In this document: positions 6,929 through 14,442 of the stretch, one piece after another
Layout of the letters: every line of letters starts with the position of its first letter
How positions within the stretch are numbered: the stretch's first letter is position 1
Source: JAWWBL01 sp033720975
GTDB lineage: Bacteria > Actinomycetota > Acidimicrobiia > Spongiisociales > ZC4RG35
DNA: 28,191 nucleotides
Direction: 5' to 3'
Assembly (NCBI GenBank): GCA_033720975.1
Contig: JAWWBL010000013.1
Span: 1-28,191, forward strand
Program-made: the position numbers and the translations under genes
Notes under the pieces: generated by a model
Told to the model about the DNA's origin: nothing
Database searches by the model: none
What the model saw: the letters and a program-made list of their open reading frames with translations, nothing else

Positions 6929-8560
6929 TTAGAAGTCCATGTCGTGGCCGTGACCACCACCGCCAGGCATGGCCGGAGTGTCTTCCGGCTGCTCGGCGAC
7001 GAGGGCCTCGGTCGTCAACAGCAGCGCTGCGATCGACGCAGCGTTCTGGAGAGTCGACCGGGTCACCTTGGCCGGGTCGATGACACCGGCTGCAACCAGG
7101 TCCTCGTATACGCCGGTCGCGGCGTTGAACCCTGTGCTGCCCGAGGCGTTGCGCACCTGCTCGACGACAACTCCGCCTTCGAAGCCGGCGTTCACCGCGA
7201 TCTGACGAAGCGGCTCTTCCATCGCCTTGCGGACGATCATCCGGCCAGTCTTCTCATCAGTGGTCCCGCCGCGCATCTTCTCGACGGCGTCCTGGGCACG
7301 AAGCAGAGTCACTCCTCCGCCGGGCACGACGCCTTCCTCGACGGCGGCACGAGCAGCCTGAACGGCATCCTCGATGCGGTGCTTCTTCTCCTTGAGCTCT
7401 ACCTCGGTGGCAGCTCCGGCCTTGATGACCACAACACCACCGGACAGCTTGGCGAGACGCTCCTGGAGCTTCTCACGATCCCAGTCCGAGTCGGTGTTGT
7501 CGATCTCACGCTCGATCTGAACAATCCGAGCCTTGACATCGGCCTCGCTACCGGCGCCATCGATGATGGTGGTGGAGTCCTTGGCAACAACGACCTTGCG
7601 GGCACGACCGAGCAACTCGAGGGTCACGTTCTCCAACTTGAGACCGACCTCCTCGGAGATGACGGTGCCACCGGTGAGGATGGCGATGTCCTGCAGCATG
7701 GCCTTGCGACGCTCTCCAAACCCCGGAGCCTTGACGGCGACCGAGTGGAAAGTTCCGCGGATCTTGTTGACCACGAGCGTGGCAAGAGCTTCACCTTCTA
7801 CATCCTCGGCGATCACGAGCACGCCCTTGCCGGACTGCATGACCTTCTCCAACACCGGGACCAGGTCGTTGACCGAGCTGATCTTCTGGTTGGCAATCAG
7901 GATGTACGGGTCTTCGATGACCGCTTCCTGGCGGTCGGCGTCGGTGATGAAGTAGGGGGAGATGTAGCCCTTGTCGAACTGCATGCCCTCGGTGAACTCG
8001 AGCTCGAGACCGAAGGTCTGGCCCTCTTCCACGGTGATCACGCCGTCCTTGCCGACACGGTCCATCGCGTCTGCGATGACCTGACCGATGGACGAGTCGT
8101 TGTTGGCCGAGATCGACGCCACGTGGGCGATCTCCTCGGTGGTCTCGATGTCTCGAGCCTGATCGCCGATCGCCTTGACGGCGGTCTCGACGGCGGCCTC
8201 GATGCCCCGCTTGAGTTCCATTGGATTGGCGCCGGCGGCCACCTGACGGAGGCCCTCCTTCACCATGGCTTGGGCAAGCACGGTCGCGGTCGTGGTCCCG
8301 TCACCCGCCACGTTGTCGGTCTTGTTGGCGACCTCGTAGGCGAGCTTGGCGCCCATGTTCTCGTACGGGTCCTCGAGCTCGATCTCCTTGGCGATGGTCA
8401 CGCCGTCGTTGGTGATCGTGGGAGCGCCCCACTTCTTCTCGAGGACGACGTTGCGGCCCTTGGGGCCGAGAGTCACCTTTACGGTGTCGGCGAGCTTGTC
8501 AACACCCGCCTGGAGCCCCTTTCGGGCCTCCTCGTTGAAGCGAAGATCTTTCGCTGGCAT
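6929..8560 (-). CDS. groEL: Chaperonin GroEL (Hsp60)
   Basis: This is the large chaperonin subunit, forming the 14-mer cage that folds proteins with ATP and GroES in the cytoplasm. At 543 residues it is full length. Family motifs are intact: LGPKGRNVVL (31-40), NDGVTIAKEIELEDPYENMGA (51-71) with Asp52, GDGTTTATVLAQAMV (86-100) with catalytic Asp87, and the late IEDAVQAARAAVEEGVVPGGG region. The tail ends in a Gly/His-rich GGGGHGHDMDF. It combines the DMDF end of actinobacterial GroEL2 proteins with a few His residues as in GroEL1 proteins. A good ribosome site (GAGGAG) precedes the ATG, and 14 nt separate it from groES. It is expected to be controlled by the CIRCE sites upstream of groES. Confidence 0.99.
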   Translation of the reverse strand: MPAKDLRFNEEARKGLQAGVDKLADTVKVTLGPKGRNVVLEKKWGAPTITNDGVTIAKEIELEDPYENMGAKLAYEVANKTDNVAGDGTTTATVLAQAMVKEGLRQVAAGANPMELKRGIEAAVETAVKAIGDQARDIETTEEIAHVASISANNDSSIGQVIADAMDRVGKDGVITVEEGQTFGLELEFTEGMQFDKGYISPYFITDADRQEAVIEDPYILIANQKISSVNDLVPVLEKVMQSGKGVLVIAEDVEGEALATLVVNKIRGTFHSVAVKAPGFGERRKAMLQDIAILTGGTVISEEVGLKLENVTLELLGRARKVVVAKDSTTIIDGAGSEADVKARIVQIEREIDNTDSDWDREKLQERLAKLSGGVVVIKAGAATEVELKEKKHRIEDAVQAARAAVEEGVVPGGGVTLLRAQDAVEKMRGGTTDEKTGRMIVRKAMEEPLRQIAVNAGFEGGVVVEQVRNASGSTGFNAATGVYEDLVAAGVIDPAKVTRSTLQNAASIAALLLTTEALVAEQPEDTPAMPGGGGHGHDMDF

Positions 8561-8574
8561 TTCCTATCAGCTCC

Positions 8575-8865
8575 TCAGTTGACGATGGCGAGAATGTCAC
8601 GCTCAGAGAGGACGAGATACTCGTCTGAATCGAGCTTGACTTCGGTGCCGGCGAACTTCGAGTACAGAACCTTGTCACCCACGGAGACGTCCATGGCAAT
8701 GCGCTCACCGTCGTCATCCCGGGCGCCGGGCCCTACTGCAATTACCTCGCCGATTTGCGGCTTCTCCTTGGCGGTGTCGGGGATCACCAGGCCGGACGGG
8801 GTGCGGGCTTCCGCATCCTCGGTCGGGCTGACAACCACACGATCACCGAGCGGCTGAAGCTTCAT
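8575..8865 (-). CDS. groES: Co-chaperonin GroES (Hsp10)
   Basis: This 96-residue protein is the lid of the GroEL chamber. Its start MKLQPLGDRVVVSPTE, the mobile-loop region (TPSGLVIPDTAKEKPQ) and the family segment GDKVLYSKFAGTEVKLDSDEYLVL are all present. The start at 8865 is fixed by homology and by AAGGAGGAG a few bases upstream; longer in-frame extensions run through the CIRCE region and are not plausible. It is first in the groES-groEL unit. Confidence 0.98.
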   Translation of the reverse strand: MKLQPLGDRVVVSPTEDAEARTPSGLVIPDTAKEKPQIGEVIAVGPGARDDDGERIAMDVSVGDKVLYSKFAGTEVKLDSDEYLVLSERDILAIVN

Positions 8866-8959
8866 TCGTTGGCTCCTCCTTGAGCTTCTTGCGTGCTTAC
8901 CGGCTGAGTCGGCCACCCACCCCCTCTTGCAGGGGTTATGGCGGCATTTGACCCGCCTG

Positions 8960-8986
8960 TTAGCACTCACGACTGTCGAGTGCTGG
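8960..8986. promoter_or_regulatory. CIRCE operator (HrcA site), right arm degenerate
   Basis: TTAGCACTC (8960-8968), a 9-nt spacer, then GAGTGCTGG (8978-8986). The left arm is a perfect CIRCE half and the right arm matches GAGTGCTAA at seven of nine bases. CIRCE is the binding site of the heat-shock repressor HrcA. It lies about 95 nt before the groES start. Confidence 0.9.
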
Positions 8987-8993
8987 TGCGACC

Positions 8994-9020
8994 TTAGCAC
9001 TCTTCAGGCAGGAGTGCTAA
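8994..9020. promoter_or_regulatory. CIRCE operator (HrcA site), perfect copy
   Basis: TTAGCACTC (8994-9002), a 9-nt spacer and GAGTGCTAA (9012-9020) form a perfect CIRCE inverted repeat. Its centre is 34 bp from that of the neighbouring copy. On the minus strand a possible -10 box TAAGGT (8996 to 8991) overlaps the arm facing groES, so HrcA bound here would block transcription. The promoter assignment is inference; the operator match is seen directly. Confidence 0.95.
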
Positions 9021-9119
9021 TCGGATCTGAGTCGGGTCGACTCAGGTTTCGAGGGGGATCCCGGAATTCTAAACAGCCTGGAACTCATATATGGGCCCGT
9101 GCTGTAGGGAACGCCGAAG

Positions 9120-10121
9120 TCAGAGGAGCATGCCGGGGTCGACGTTTTCCGCCCAGTCACTGATCCGGCCCTGGGAGAGCCAGTGGGCGCCGGCCACCCC
9201 GATCATGGCCGCGTTGTCAGTGCAAAGAATCGGAGAGGGCAAAGCGAGGCGAACGCCTCGCTTTTTCGCTTCTTCTTCGAAGCGGTGGCGGAGACGGCGG
9301 TTGGCGAGGACTCCTCCCCCTCCGCCGAGCACCTTGGCGCCGGTCTCGTCGACAGCGTTGAAGGTCTTATCTACCAACACGTCCACGATCGCCTCCTGGA
9401 CGGAGGCGGCCACGTCCTCGATCGGGGGCAGCTCTCCCGCCTCCCGGGCCTTCTCGATGAAGCGAACCACCGACGTCTTCAGACCCGAGAAAGAGAAGTG
9501 ATAGGGCCGCTCCGGCAACGCCCTGGGGAATTTCACAGCATCCGGATCGCCACCGTCCGAGGTCCGGTCGATCGCAGGCCCGCCGGGGAACCCGAGGCCC
9601 ATGACCCGCGCCAACTTGTCGAACGCCTCTCCGGCGGCGTCGTCAATGGTGTGGCCCAGTGTCTCGTACACACCCCAATCGCTGACATGGACGATCTGGG
9701 AGTGACCCCCCGACGCCAGCAGCACGACCGCAGGGGGTACGAACTCCTCGAACTGGAGCCGTGGGGCCATGAGGTGGCCCTCCATGTGATCGATCCCGAC
9801 GAAAGGACGCTGTCGTGCCCAGGCCGTCGCCTTGGCAAACGAGTGCCCCACCAGGAGGGCACCGACCAATCCGGGGCCGGCGGTTGCCGCCACCCCGTCC
9901 AGGTCGTCGGGGTGGACCCCCGCCTCATTGAGTGCGTGGTGAGTCAAGGAGCGGATCGCCTCCACGTGGGCCCGGGCCGCCACCTCGGGCACGACTCCGC
10001 CGAACCTCTCGTGAAGGTCCACCTGAGAGGAGAGGACATTCGACAGGGTCTCGGTCCCCCGGACCACCGCCACCGCCGTCTCGTCACAACTCGTCTCGAA
10101 GGCAAGGATCGTTGGGTTCAT
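9120..10121 (-). CDS. tsaD: tRNA N6-threonylcarbamoyladenosine transferase TsaD
   Basis: TsaD transfers the threonylcarbamoyl group to A37 of ANN-decoding tRNAs, together with TsaB and TsaE. It has 333 residues, the usual size. The start MNPTILAFETSCDET is the classic family start. The metal motif HMEGH gives His112 and His116. ASGGHSQ, the block TIDDAAGEAFDK and a glycine-rich ATP segment (GGGGGVLANRRLR) are present. The 10121 start is chosen over a longer frame because of this homology and because it overlaps the rimI stop in an ATGA. It is the last gene of the long operon; the next genes downstream (groES-groEL) have their own CIRCE-controlled promoter. Confidence 0.98.
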   Translation of the reverse strand: MNPTILAFETSCDETAVAVVRGTETLSNVLSSQVDLHERFGGVVPEVAARAHVEAIRSLTHHALNEAGVHPDDLDGVAATAGPGLVGALLVGHSFAKATAWARQRPFVGIDHMEGHLMAPRLQFEEFVPPAVVLLASGGHSQIVHVSDWGVYETLGHTIDDAAGEAFDKLARVMGLGFPGGPAIDRTSDGGDPDAVKFPRALPERPYHFSFSGLKTSVVRFIEKAREAGELPPIEDVAASVQEAIVDVLVDKTFNAVDETGAKVLGGGGGVLANRRLRHRFEEEAKKRGVRLALPSPILCTDNAAMIGVAGAHWLSQGRISDWAENVDPGMLL

Positions 10122-10594
10122 CGCAGCCCCTCCAGAAACCCGGAACGGTCGATGTCGTGAGCCCACATGACGAGGGCGTCGTCGTCGTCGTAATAACCGG
10201 GGCGAATGCCCACCGGAGCCAGCCCCAACGACTCGTAGAGCCGCCTCGCCGATTCGTTCCCGCTTCGAACCTCCAAGGTGAGGTGCTTGGCACCCTGGCC
10301 GACAGCGCGCCGCATCAATTCGATGATGAGACGTCTTCCCAAACCCTCGCCACGCCGCGCCGGGTCAACCAACAGGTTGGTTATGTGGGCCTCTGCGCCC
10401 ACAATCATCACGCCCCCAAAACCGACCAACTCGTCGTCATCGGCGGCCACCAGGTAGGTCCGCCCTTCTGCGGCGAGCTCCTCCCGGAAAAGCCTCTCGG
10501 TCCAGGGATTGGGCTGGTTGGCCGCCTCCAGGGCCATGGCCCGATCGACATCATCCACCACCATGTCCCGTATCGTGATCACGCCGACCCCCAT
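10118..10594 (-). CDS. rimI: Ribosomal-protein-alanine N-acetyltransferase RimI-like (GNAT)
   Basis: This 158-residue GNAT acetyltransferase is RimI-like by family motifs and by position between tsaB and tsaD, a common neighbour set. RimI acetylates the N-terminal alanine of ribosomal protein S18. Visible motifs are the substrate loop NPWTERLFREEL, HITNLLVDPARRGEGLGRRLI carrying the acetyl-CoA-binding R/Q-x-x-G-x-G/A pattern, and NESARRLYESLGL near the end. The ATG at 10594 has GGAGG at 4-nt spacing. A GTG at 10582 (VITIRDM) would instead overlap the tsaB stop in a GTGA, like other junctions here, and is a real alternative. Confidence 0.92.
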   Translation of the reverse strand: MGVGVITIRDMVVDDVDRAMALEAANQPNPWTERLFREELAAEGRTYLVAADDDELVGFGGVMIVGAEAHITNLLVDPARRGEGLGRRLIIELMRRAVGQGAKHLTLEVRSGNESARRLYESLGLAPVGIRPGYYDDDDALVMWAHDIDRSGFLEGLR

Positions 10595-11289
10595 GGGCCC
10601 TCCGATCTCAGCTTCTCCCAGTTGATGGTCACGTCGGGCTCCCTCAGGTAGAGCGGCCGTATCTCATCGGGTGCGGGGAAGTCATCCTTCTCGTACCGCA
10701 TGGCCCCGATCTCGGCAAGGGCCACGGCGTAGGGATACCGGGGCTTTCCGGTTTTTACCCGGCTCATCCCACGCAACAGGCCGTCTGGCAGTTCTCCCAC
10801 GTCTCCCACCACGAGACTCTCCTCAGACGTCGACTCGAGCATGGCCCTGATCACCTCGGGCTCGCACAGCTCGGTTGCGCCATCCTTGACCACACCCCCT
10901 GGGACGGGTCGGTAGCGGGCAACCGCGAACTCACCACGGCGAACGTCGACGATCGTCCAGATGAGCCGGTGACCGGTCTTCGCCTCTAGAGCGATGGCAT
11001 TCACCGACGACCCGGGTATTACCGGAACGCCGAACGCCGCCGCGAGACCTTGCGCCGTGGCCAGCCCAACCCGAATGCCGGTGTACAAGCCGGGGCCGAC
11101 GTCGACCACGACAGCGTCGAGGTCGCTGGCGGACCAACCCACCTGGTGGAAACAGAAATCGATGGCGGGGACGAGGAATGTGGCGTGGCCGACCCGATCG
11201 ATGCGTGAGGCGGCCGCCAGGGTGGTTCGGTCCTCCACGAGGGCGACGGAGGCTCCAGGAGTCGCCGTTTCGATGGCGAGGATCCTCAC
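10579..11289 (-). CDS. tsaB: t6A biosynthesis protein TsaB
   Basis: TsaB is the inactive paralogue and partner of TsaD in the t6A complex. The 236-residue protein starts VRILAIETATPGASVAL and contains VDVGPGLYTGIRVGLATAQGLA, the diagnostic TsaB segment. The C-terminal half is less conserved, as in the family. The GTG start at 11289 overlaps the tsaE stop in a GTGA; a longer frame from 11319 would add ten residues before the conserved start. It overlaps rimI by up to 16 nt. Confidence 0.96.
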   Translation of the reverse strand: MRILAIETATPGASVALVEDRTTLAAASRIDRVGHATFLVPAIDFCFHQVGWSASDLDAVVVDVGPGLYTGIRVGLATAQGLAAAFGVPVIPGSSVNAIALEAKTGHRLIWTIVDVRRGEFAVARYRPVPGGVVKDGATELCEPEVIRAMLESTSEESLVVGDVGELPDGLLRGMSRVKTGKPRYPYAVALAEIGAMRYEKDDFPAPDEIRPLYLREPDVTINWEKLRSEGPWGSA

Positions 11290-11735
11290 AGCACCTCCTC
11301 CAGGTTCCGCTTTGCCCACGATCCGGCCGGGACAAGCTCGAGGACCCGCGTCTCGTCGGCTTCGACTTTGAACTCGATGCGCAGGTGGTCGTCGGGCAGC
11401 GCACCTTCCACCGCATCACCCCACTCGATCACCAAAACGCCGCCGGCCGCCAGCTCGAACACGTCCAGGTCGTCGAACTCGTTGAGTGAGCCGAGCCGGT
11501 ATACGTCGACGTGGACCACCGGCATGAAGCCGCTGTGATATTGGCGAACGAGCACGAACGAAGGAGAGACGACCTGCTCTTCGACACCAAGTCCCACAGC
11601 GAGACCCGCAGTGAACAAGGTCTTCCCCACCCCAAGACCACCGGCGAGCACGATCACATCCCCGCGGCGCACCAGCGCGGCAAGACGGCCCGCACAGCCG
11701 GCGGTGTCGGTCTCGGTGGGGCATCGGACCTGCAT
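11286..11735 (-). CDS. tsaE: t6A biosynthesis ATPase TsaE
   Basis: TsaE is the P-loop ATPase that recycles the TsaB-TsaD complex during t6A synthesis. The protein has 149 residues. The Walker A motif GGLGVGKT (32-39), the family segment SPSFVLVRQY, the block HVDVYRL and the Walker-B-like IEWGD are present. It starts within TGATG at the uracil-DNA glycosylase stop (1-nt overlap) and ends in a GTGA shared with tsaB. Confidence 0.97.
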   Translation of the reverse strand: MQVRCPTETDTAGCAGRLAALVRRGDVIVLAGGLGVGKTLFTAGLAVGLGVEEQVVSPSFVLVRQYHSGFMPVVHVDVYRLGSLNEFDDLDVFELAAGGVLVIEWGDAVEGALPDDHLRIEFKVEADETRVLELVPAGSWAKRNLEEVL

Positions 11736-12460
11736 CAGGAGAACAGCTCCAGCTGGTCGACCTCGTCATCGTCGAACGTGCCCCCCTCCCCGGGCTCCGC
11801 CCGGTACTCCCCCCGTTCCACGGGGGGAGAAACTGCGGCCGAGGCAGCGGGACCCAGTCCCGCCGTAGGCGGGGAGGGGGGCATCGAGTCCGAGGTCTCG
11901 TCAAGGATCGCTTTCACGGTCTGAAAATCTGCCTCCATGTCGGCCCTCACCTGGGGACGCCCCCGAAGTGCCGCGGCCGGGTGGAAGGTGGGCACCAGCG
12001 TCGCGCCCATCCACCATTTGAACCTCTGGCCACGCAGTCGGGTGATCCCGGTCTCGGTGCGGAGCAAGAGCTTGGTGGCGAAGTTGCCCAGGGTCACCAC
12101 GACCTCGGGGCGGATCATCCGGATCTGCTCCCGCAAATACCCCTTGCAGGCCTCGATCTCGTCAAGCCGGGGATCCCGGTTGCCAGGGGGGCGGCACTTG
12201 AGGACATTGGCTATGTAGACCAAATCGCGGCTGATCCCGATCCCGGCGAGCAGCTCGTCGAGAAGGGCTCCGGCGGCACCCACGAAAGGCTCACCTTGCA
12301 AGTCCTCGTTCTTGCCCGGCGCCTCGCCGACCAGCATGAGGCGCGCCCCGACGTCGCCGACGCCGAACACGACGTTGGTCCTGGTCTCCGACAACCCACA
12401 GTCGATACAGACGAGTGCGCGATCACGGAGGGCGACGAATTCAGGGCTGGGCGAGGTCAA
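11735..12460 (-). CDS. udg: Family-4 (iron-sulfur) uracil-DNA glycosylase
   Basis: This enzyme removes uracil from DNA in base-excision repair. Diagnostic features are visible: four cysteines for a 4Fe-4S cluster (Cys18, Cys21, Cys89, Cys105), motif A GEAPGKNED (45-53), LVYIANVLKCRPPGNR (80-95) and motif B HPAAAL (160-165). Total length is 241, and the catalytic part ends near residue 188. Residues 194-227 are encoded by a 101-bp palindromic repeat-like element that stays in frame; the gene then resumes with an acidic end DDDEVDQLELFS. The start is a TTG at 12460 with no strong ribosome site; an upstream ATG at 12472 is out of frame. The gene lies between the P1 peptidase (24-nt gap) and tsaE (1-nt overlap). 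Confidence 0.95.
   Translation of the reverse strand: MTSPSPEFVALRDRALVCIDCGLSETRTNVVFGVGDVGARLMLVGEAPGKNEDLQGEPFVGAAGALLDELLAGIGISRDLVYIANVLKCRPPGNRDPRLDEIEACKGYLREQIRMIRPEVVVTLGNFATKLLLRTETGITRLRGQRFKWWMGATLVPTFHPAAALRGRPQVRADMEADFQTVKAILDETSDSMPPSPPTAGLGPAASAAVSPPVERGEYRAEPGEGGTFDDDEVDQLELFS
11781..11881. repeat. 101-bp palindromic element inserted in frame in the uracil-DNA glycosylase gene
   Basis: The element is bounded by perfect 11-bp inverted repeats: CCCCCCTCCCC (11781-11791) and GGGGAGGGGGG (11871-11881). Inside are further perfect stems: CCGGGC/GCCCGG (11790-11804), CTCCCCCCGT/ACGGGGGGAG with a 3-nt loop (11807-11829), GGGAC/GTCCC (11849-11861) and CCCGCC/GGCGGG (11859-11873). 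It is translated on the minus strand as residues 194-227 of the glycosylase, rich in Pro, Gly, Ala and Glu. The terminal repeats and nested hairpins suggest a mobile REP/MITE-like or coding palindromic element. No second copy was seen in this window, so its repeat status across the genome is inference. Confidence 0.75.
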
Positions 12461-12484
12461 CGGGGTGCCATTGTGGCAGCCTCT

Positions 12485-13369
12485 TCAGCGGGCAGCTGCC
12501 TTGACAGCTGCCTCGATGGCCGCAGCCGTCGCCCCGAACGCCGCCTCCGCCAGATCCTCGACGCCGCCGCCCTTGACACCGCAAGAGACACCAAACACCA
12601 CATCCCCGTCGAACCGTGTGTGGGTGGGCCGGACACACACCGCCAAGGCGTCGTGGGCCCGCACCACCAGTCGGTTCAGCTCGATGCGGCTCAAACGGGC
12701 GTCGGTGGCGACAACCACCAGGGTCGTGTTGCCCAGGTCGCTGGGCAGCTCTGCCATTGGCCCCGGCTCGTGATCACCACCGGTCAACGGCTCTCCCCTC
12801 ACCGAGAACACGTCACCAAGGGCGTTGAGCACCACAAGCGCCCCGACTGTCGCATCCTCGACAGATCGCACCGCCGAGCCGAGACCTCCGGGAGCTGAAT
12901 GTTCGAATCCCCGCCACTTGGCGACAGTGGTCCCGGTTCCGGCGCCGACCCGACCACTCTCCACCGGGTTTCCGCTCGCCGATCGGTAGGCCGCCTCACC
13001 TTCCATAGGCCCGGGACGCACCGTCGAGTCGCCCGGGTAGAGGTCAAATACCACCGCGGCGGGAACGATTGGAACCCGGGCGACAAGGGTCTCGTGGCCC
13101 CGACCATCGGCCTCCAGCGCACGGACCACACCATCCGCCGCCGATAGGCCAAAAGCCGACCCCCCAGTCAGCAGGATCGCCTGGGCTTGCTCGACTCTCA
13201 TTCCCGGTTGGAGGAGGGCGTACTCCCTGGTTCCGGGAGCTGCGCCTCGGGCTTCGGCCGTGACCACGTTGGGCTCGGGGAGCACTACCACGGTGCACCC
13301 GGTGCCGGCCTCGAGGTCGGTCCAATGGCCTACTTCGATACCGGGGACTGCCGTGATGGTCTCGTTCAT
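12485..13369 (-). CDS. P1 family (DmpA/NylC-like) self-processing peptidase
   Basis: This 294-residue protein belongs to the P1 family of N-terminal nucleophile hydrolases, which includes the aminopeptidase DmpA and the nylon-oligomer hydrolase NylC. Family blocks are VPGIEVGHWTD (8-18), GCTVVVLPE (24-32), AILLTGGSAFGLSAADGV (64-81), RVGAGTGTTVAKW (140-152) and GNTTLVVVATDARLS (213-227). The Asn214-Thr215 bond is the expected autocleavage site, exposing Thr215 as nucleophile. The start at 13369 overlaps the alr stop in an ATGA and begins just before the conserved block. Its place directly after alanine racemase suggests, without proof, a role with D-amino-acid peptides. Confidence 0.92.
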   Translation of the reverse strand: MNETITAVPGIEVGHWTDLEAGTGCTVVVLPEPNVVTAEARGAAPGTREYALLQPGMRVEQAQAILLTGGSAFGLSAADGVVRALEADGRGHETLVARVPIVPAAVVFDLYPGDSTVRPGPMEGEAAYRSASGNPVESGRVGAGTGTTVAKWRGFEHSAPGGLGSAVRSVEDATVGALVVLNALGDVFSVRGEPLTGGDHEPGPMAELPSDLGNTTLVVVATDARLSRIELNRLVVRAHDALAVCVRPTHTRFDGDVVFGVSCGVKGGGVEDLAEAAFGATAAAIEAAVKAAAR

Positions 13370-14442
13370 CCCAGGTACCGCCTCGGGACTCTCGGACCGA
13401 TGGAACAGACAACCTCGTAAGAGATCGTCTCCAGTTCTTCGGCCCACTCGTCGGCCGTGATCTCCTCACTGCCCTGACCACCCAGGAGAACCACCTCATT
13501 CCCAACTGCAACATCCTCGTCGCCGACGTTGATCATGATCTGGTCCATGGTGACTGCCCCCGCCAGCGGGAACCGCCGCCCCCCGATCAACGAGCACCCG
13601 TATCTCGACAGACCGCGGGCGAAACCGTCGGCATAGCCCACCGGTACCGTGGCGATTGTCGAGTCGACGGTCAACTCTTTCATGCGCCCATAGCTTGGTC
13701 GCTCCCCCGCAGCCACCCGCTGAACATGGGAAACATGGCTGACCAGTTTCATCGCGGGCATCAGTGAAACCAGCTGCCGGGTCTCGGGTGTCGGATGAAG
13801 CCCGTAGGTCCCCAGGCCGATCCGACACATGTCCCGCCGGGACTCGGGGAACAGGGCAGCACCCGCGGTGTTCGCCAGGTGCACCATGGGAGGGTCAAGA
13901 CCTTCGATAGTCTCGTCGAACAGCTCGATCTGCAGCTTGGTGTACTCGGGGTCCTCGTCTGCCACCGAGAAATGGGTCCACAGGCCGGCGAGATTCAGGT
14001 TCGCCGAAGCGTTGATCTTGGCCAGCAGACGGCCGAGCTCCTCGGGGGCTACACCTACTCGGTGCATCCCTGTGTCGATCTTGACATGGACGTCGAAGGG
14101 GGCTCCCGCGGTCGCCATCGCTTCGACAAAGTCATCCCGGTAGGCAGTAGGGGTCAACCTCCAGCGGATGATGTCGGGAATCGACTCTGGTGAGGGTTGG
14201 CTGAGAAGAATGATCGGCGCCTCCACCCCCGCCTCGCGCAAGCGTGCACCTTCCTCGACGAGGGCAACTGCCAGCCATTCGGCTCCTGCGTCGACCGCGG
14301 CATTAGCTACCGGCACGTCACCGTGGCCGTAGCCGTCAGCCTTGACCACGGCGCAGACCGCCGACGGCTCTATCAGCTCACGGAACGCCGAGACGTTGTG
14401 ACGAATTGCCCCCAGGTCGATCTCGGCATAAGTCGGCCTCAC
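13366..14442 (-). CDS. alr: Alanine racemase
   Basis: This PLP enzyme makes D-alanine for peptidoglycan in the cytoplasm. The protein has 358 residues, close to the family norm. The PLP lysine lies in AVVKADGYGHG (Lys34), and the second catalytic base is Tyr270 in VPVGYADGFARGLSR. Other hallmarks are VHVKIDTGMHRVG (118-130), MCRIGLGTYGL (205-215) and TMDQIMINVGD in the C-terminal domain. It starts with a GTG that overlaps the nnr stop (GTGA) and ends in an ATGA shared with the P1 peptidase, so coupled translation is likely. Confidence 0.98.
   Translation of the reverse strand: MRPTYAEIDLGAIRHNVSAFRELIEPSAVCAVVKADGYGHGDVPVANAAVDAGAEWLAVALVEEGARLREAGVEAPIILLSQPSPESIPDIIRWRLTPTAYRDDFVEAMATAGAPFDVHVKIDTGMHRVGVAPEELGRLLAKINASANLNLAGLWTHFSVADEDPEYTKLQIELFDETIEGLDPPMVHLANTAGAALFPESRRDMCRIGLGTYGLHPTPETRQLVSLMPAMKLVSHVSHVQRVAAGERPSYGRMKELTVDSTIATVPVGYADGFARGLSRYGCSLIGGRRFPLAGAVTMDQIMINVGDEDVAVGNEVVLLGGQGSEEITADEWAEELETISYEVVCSIGPRVPRRYLG

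Noticed and set aside
6914..8857. Long open frame on the plus strand (647 codons) opposite groEL-groES
   Set aside because: It is the antisense of highly conserved chaperonin genes, has a biased Leu/Asp/His/Val composition with no domain, and spans the groES-groEL boundary and terminator side. Codon bias of GC-rich genes creates such shadows.
8921..8935. CCCCT-CTTGC-AGGGG hairpin in the groES leader
   Set aside because: A 5-bp stem in GC-rich DNA; no sign of an RNA thermometer pairing with the groES ribosome site.
9183..10160. Open frame opposite tsaD (325 codons)
   Set aside because: Antisense shadow of a firmly identified gene; composition shows no recognisable motif.
11981..12898. Open frame opposite the glycosylase and P1 peptidase genes
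   Set aside because: Antisense shadow spanning two genes; no ribosome site and no motif.
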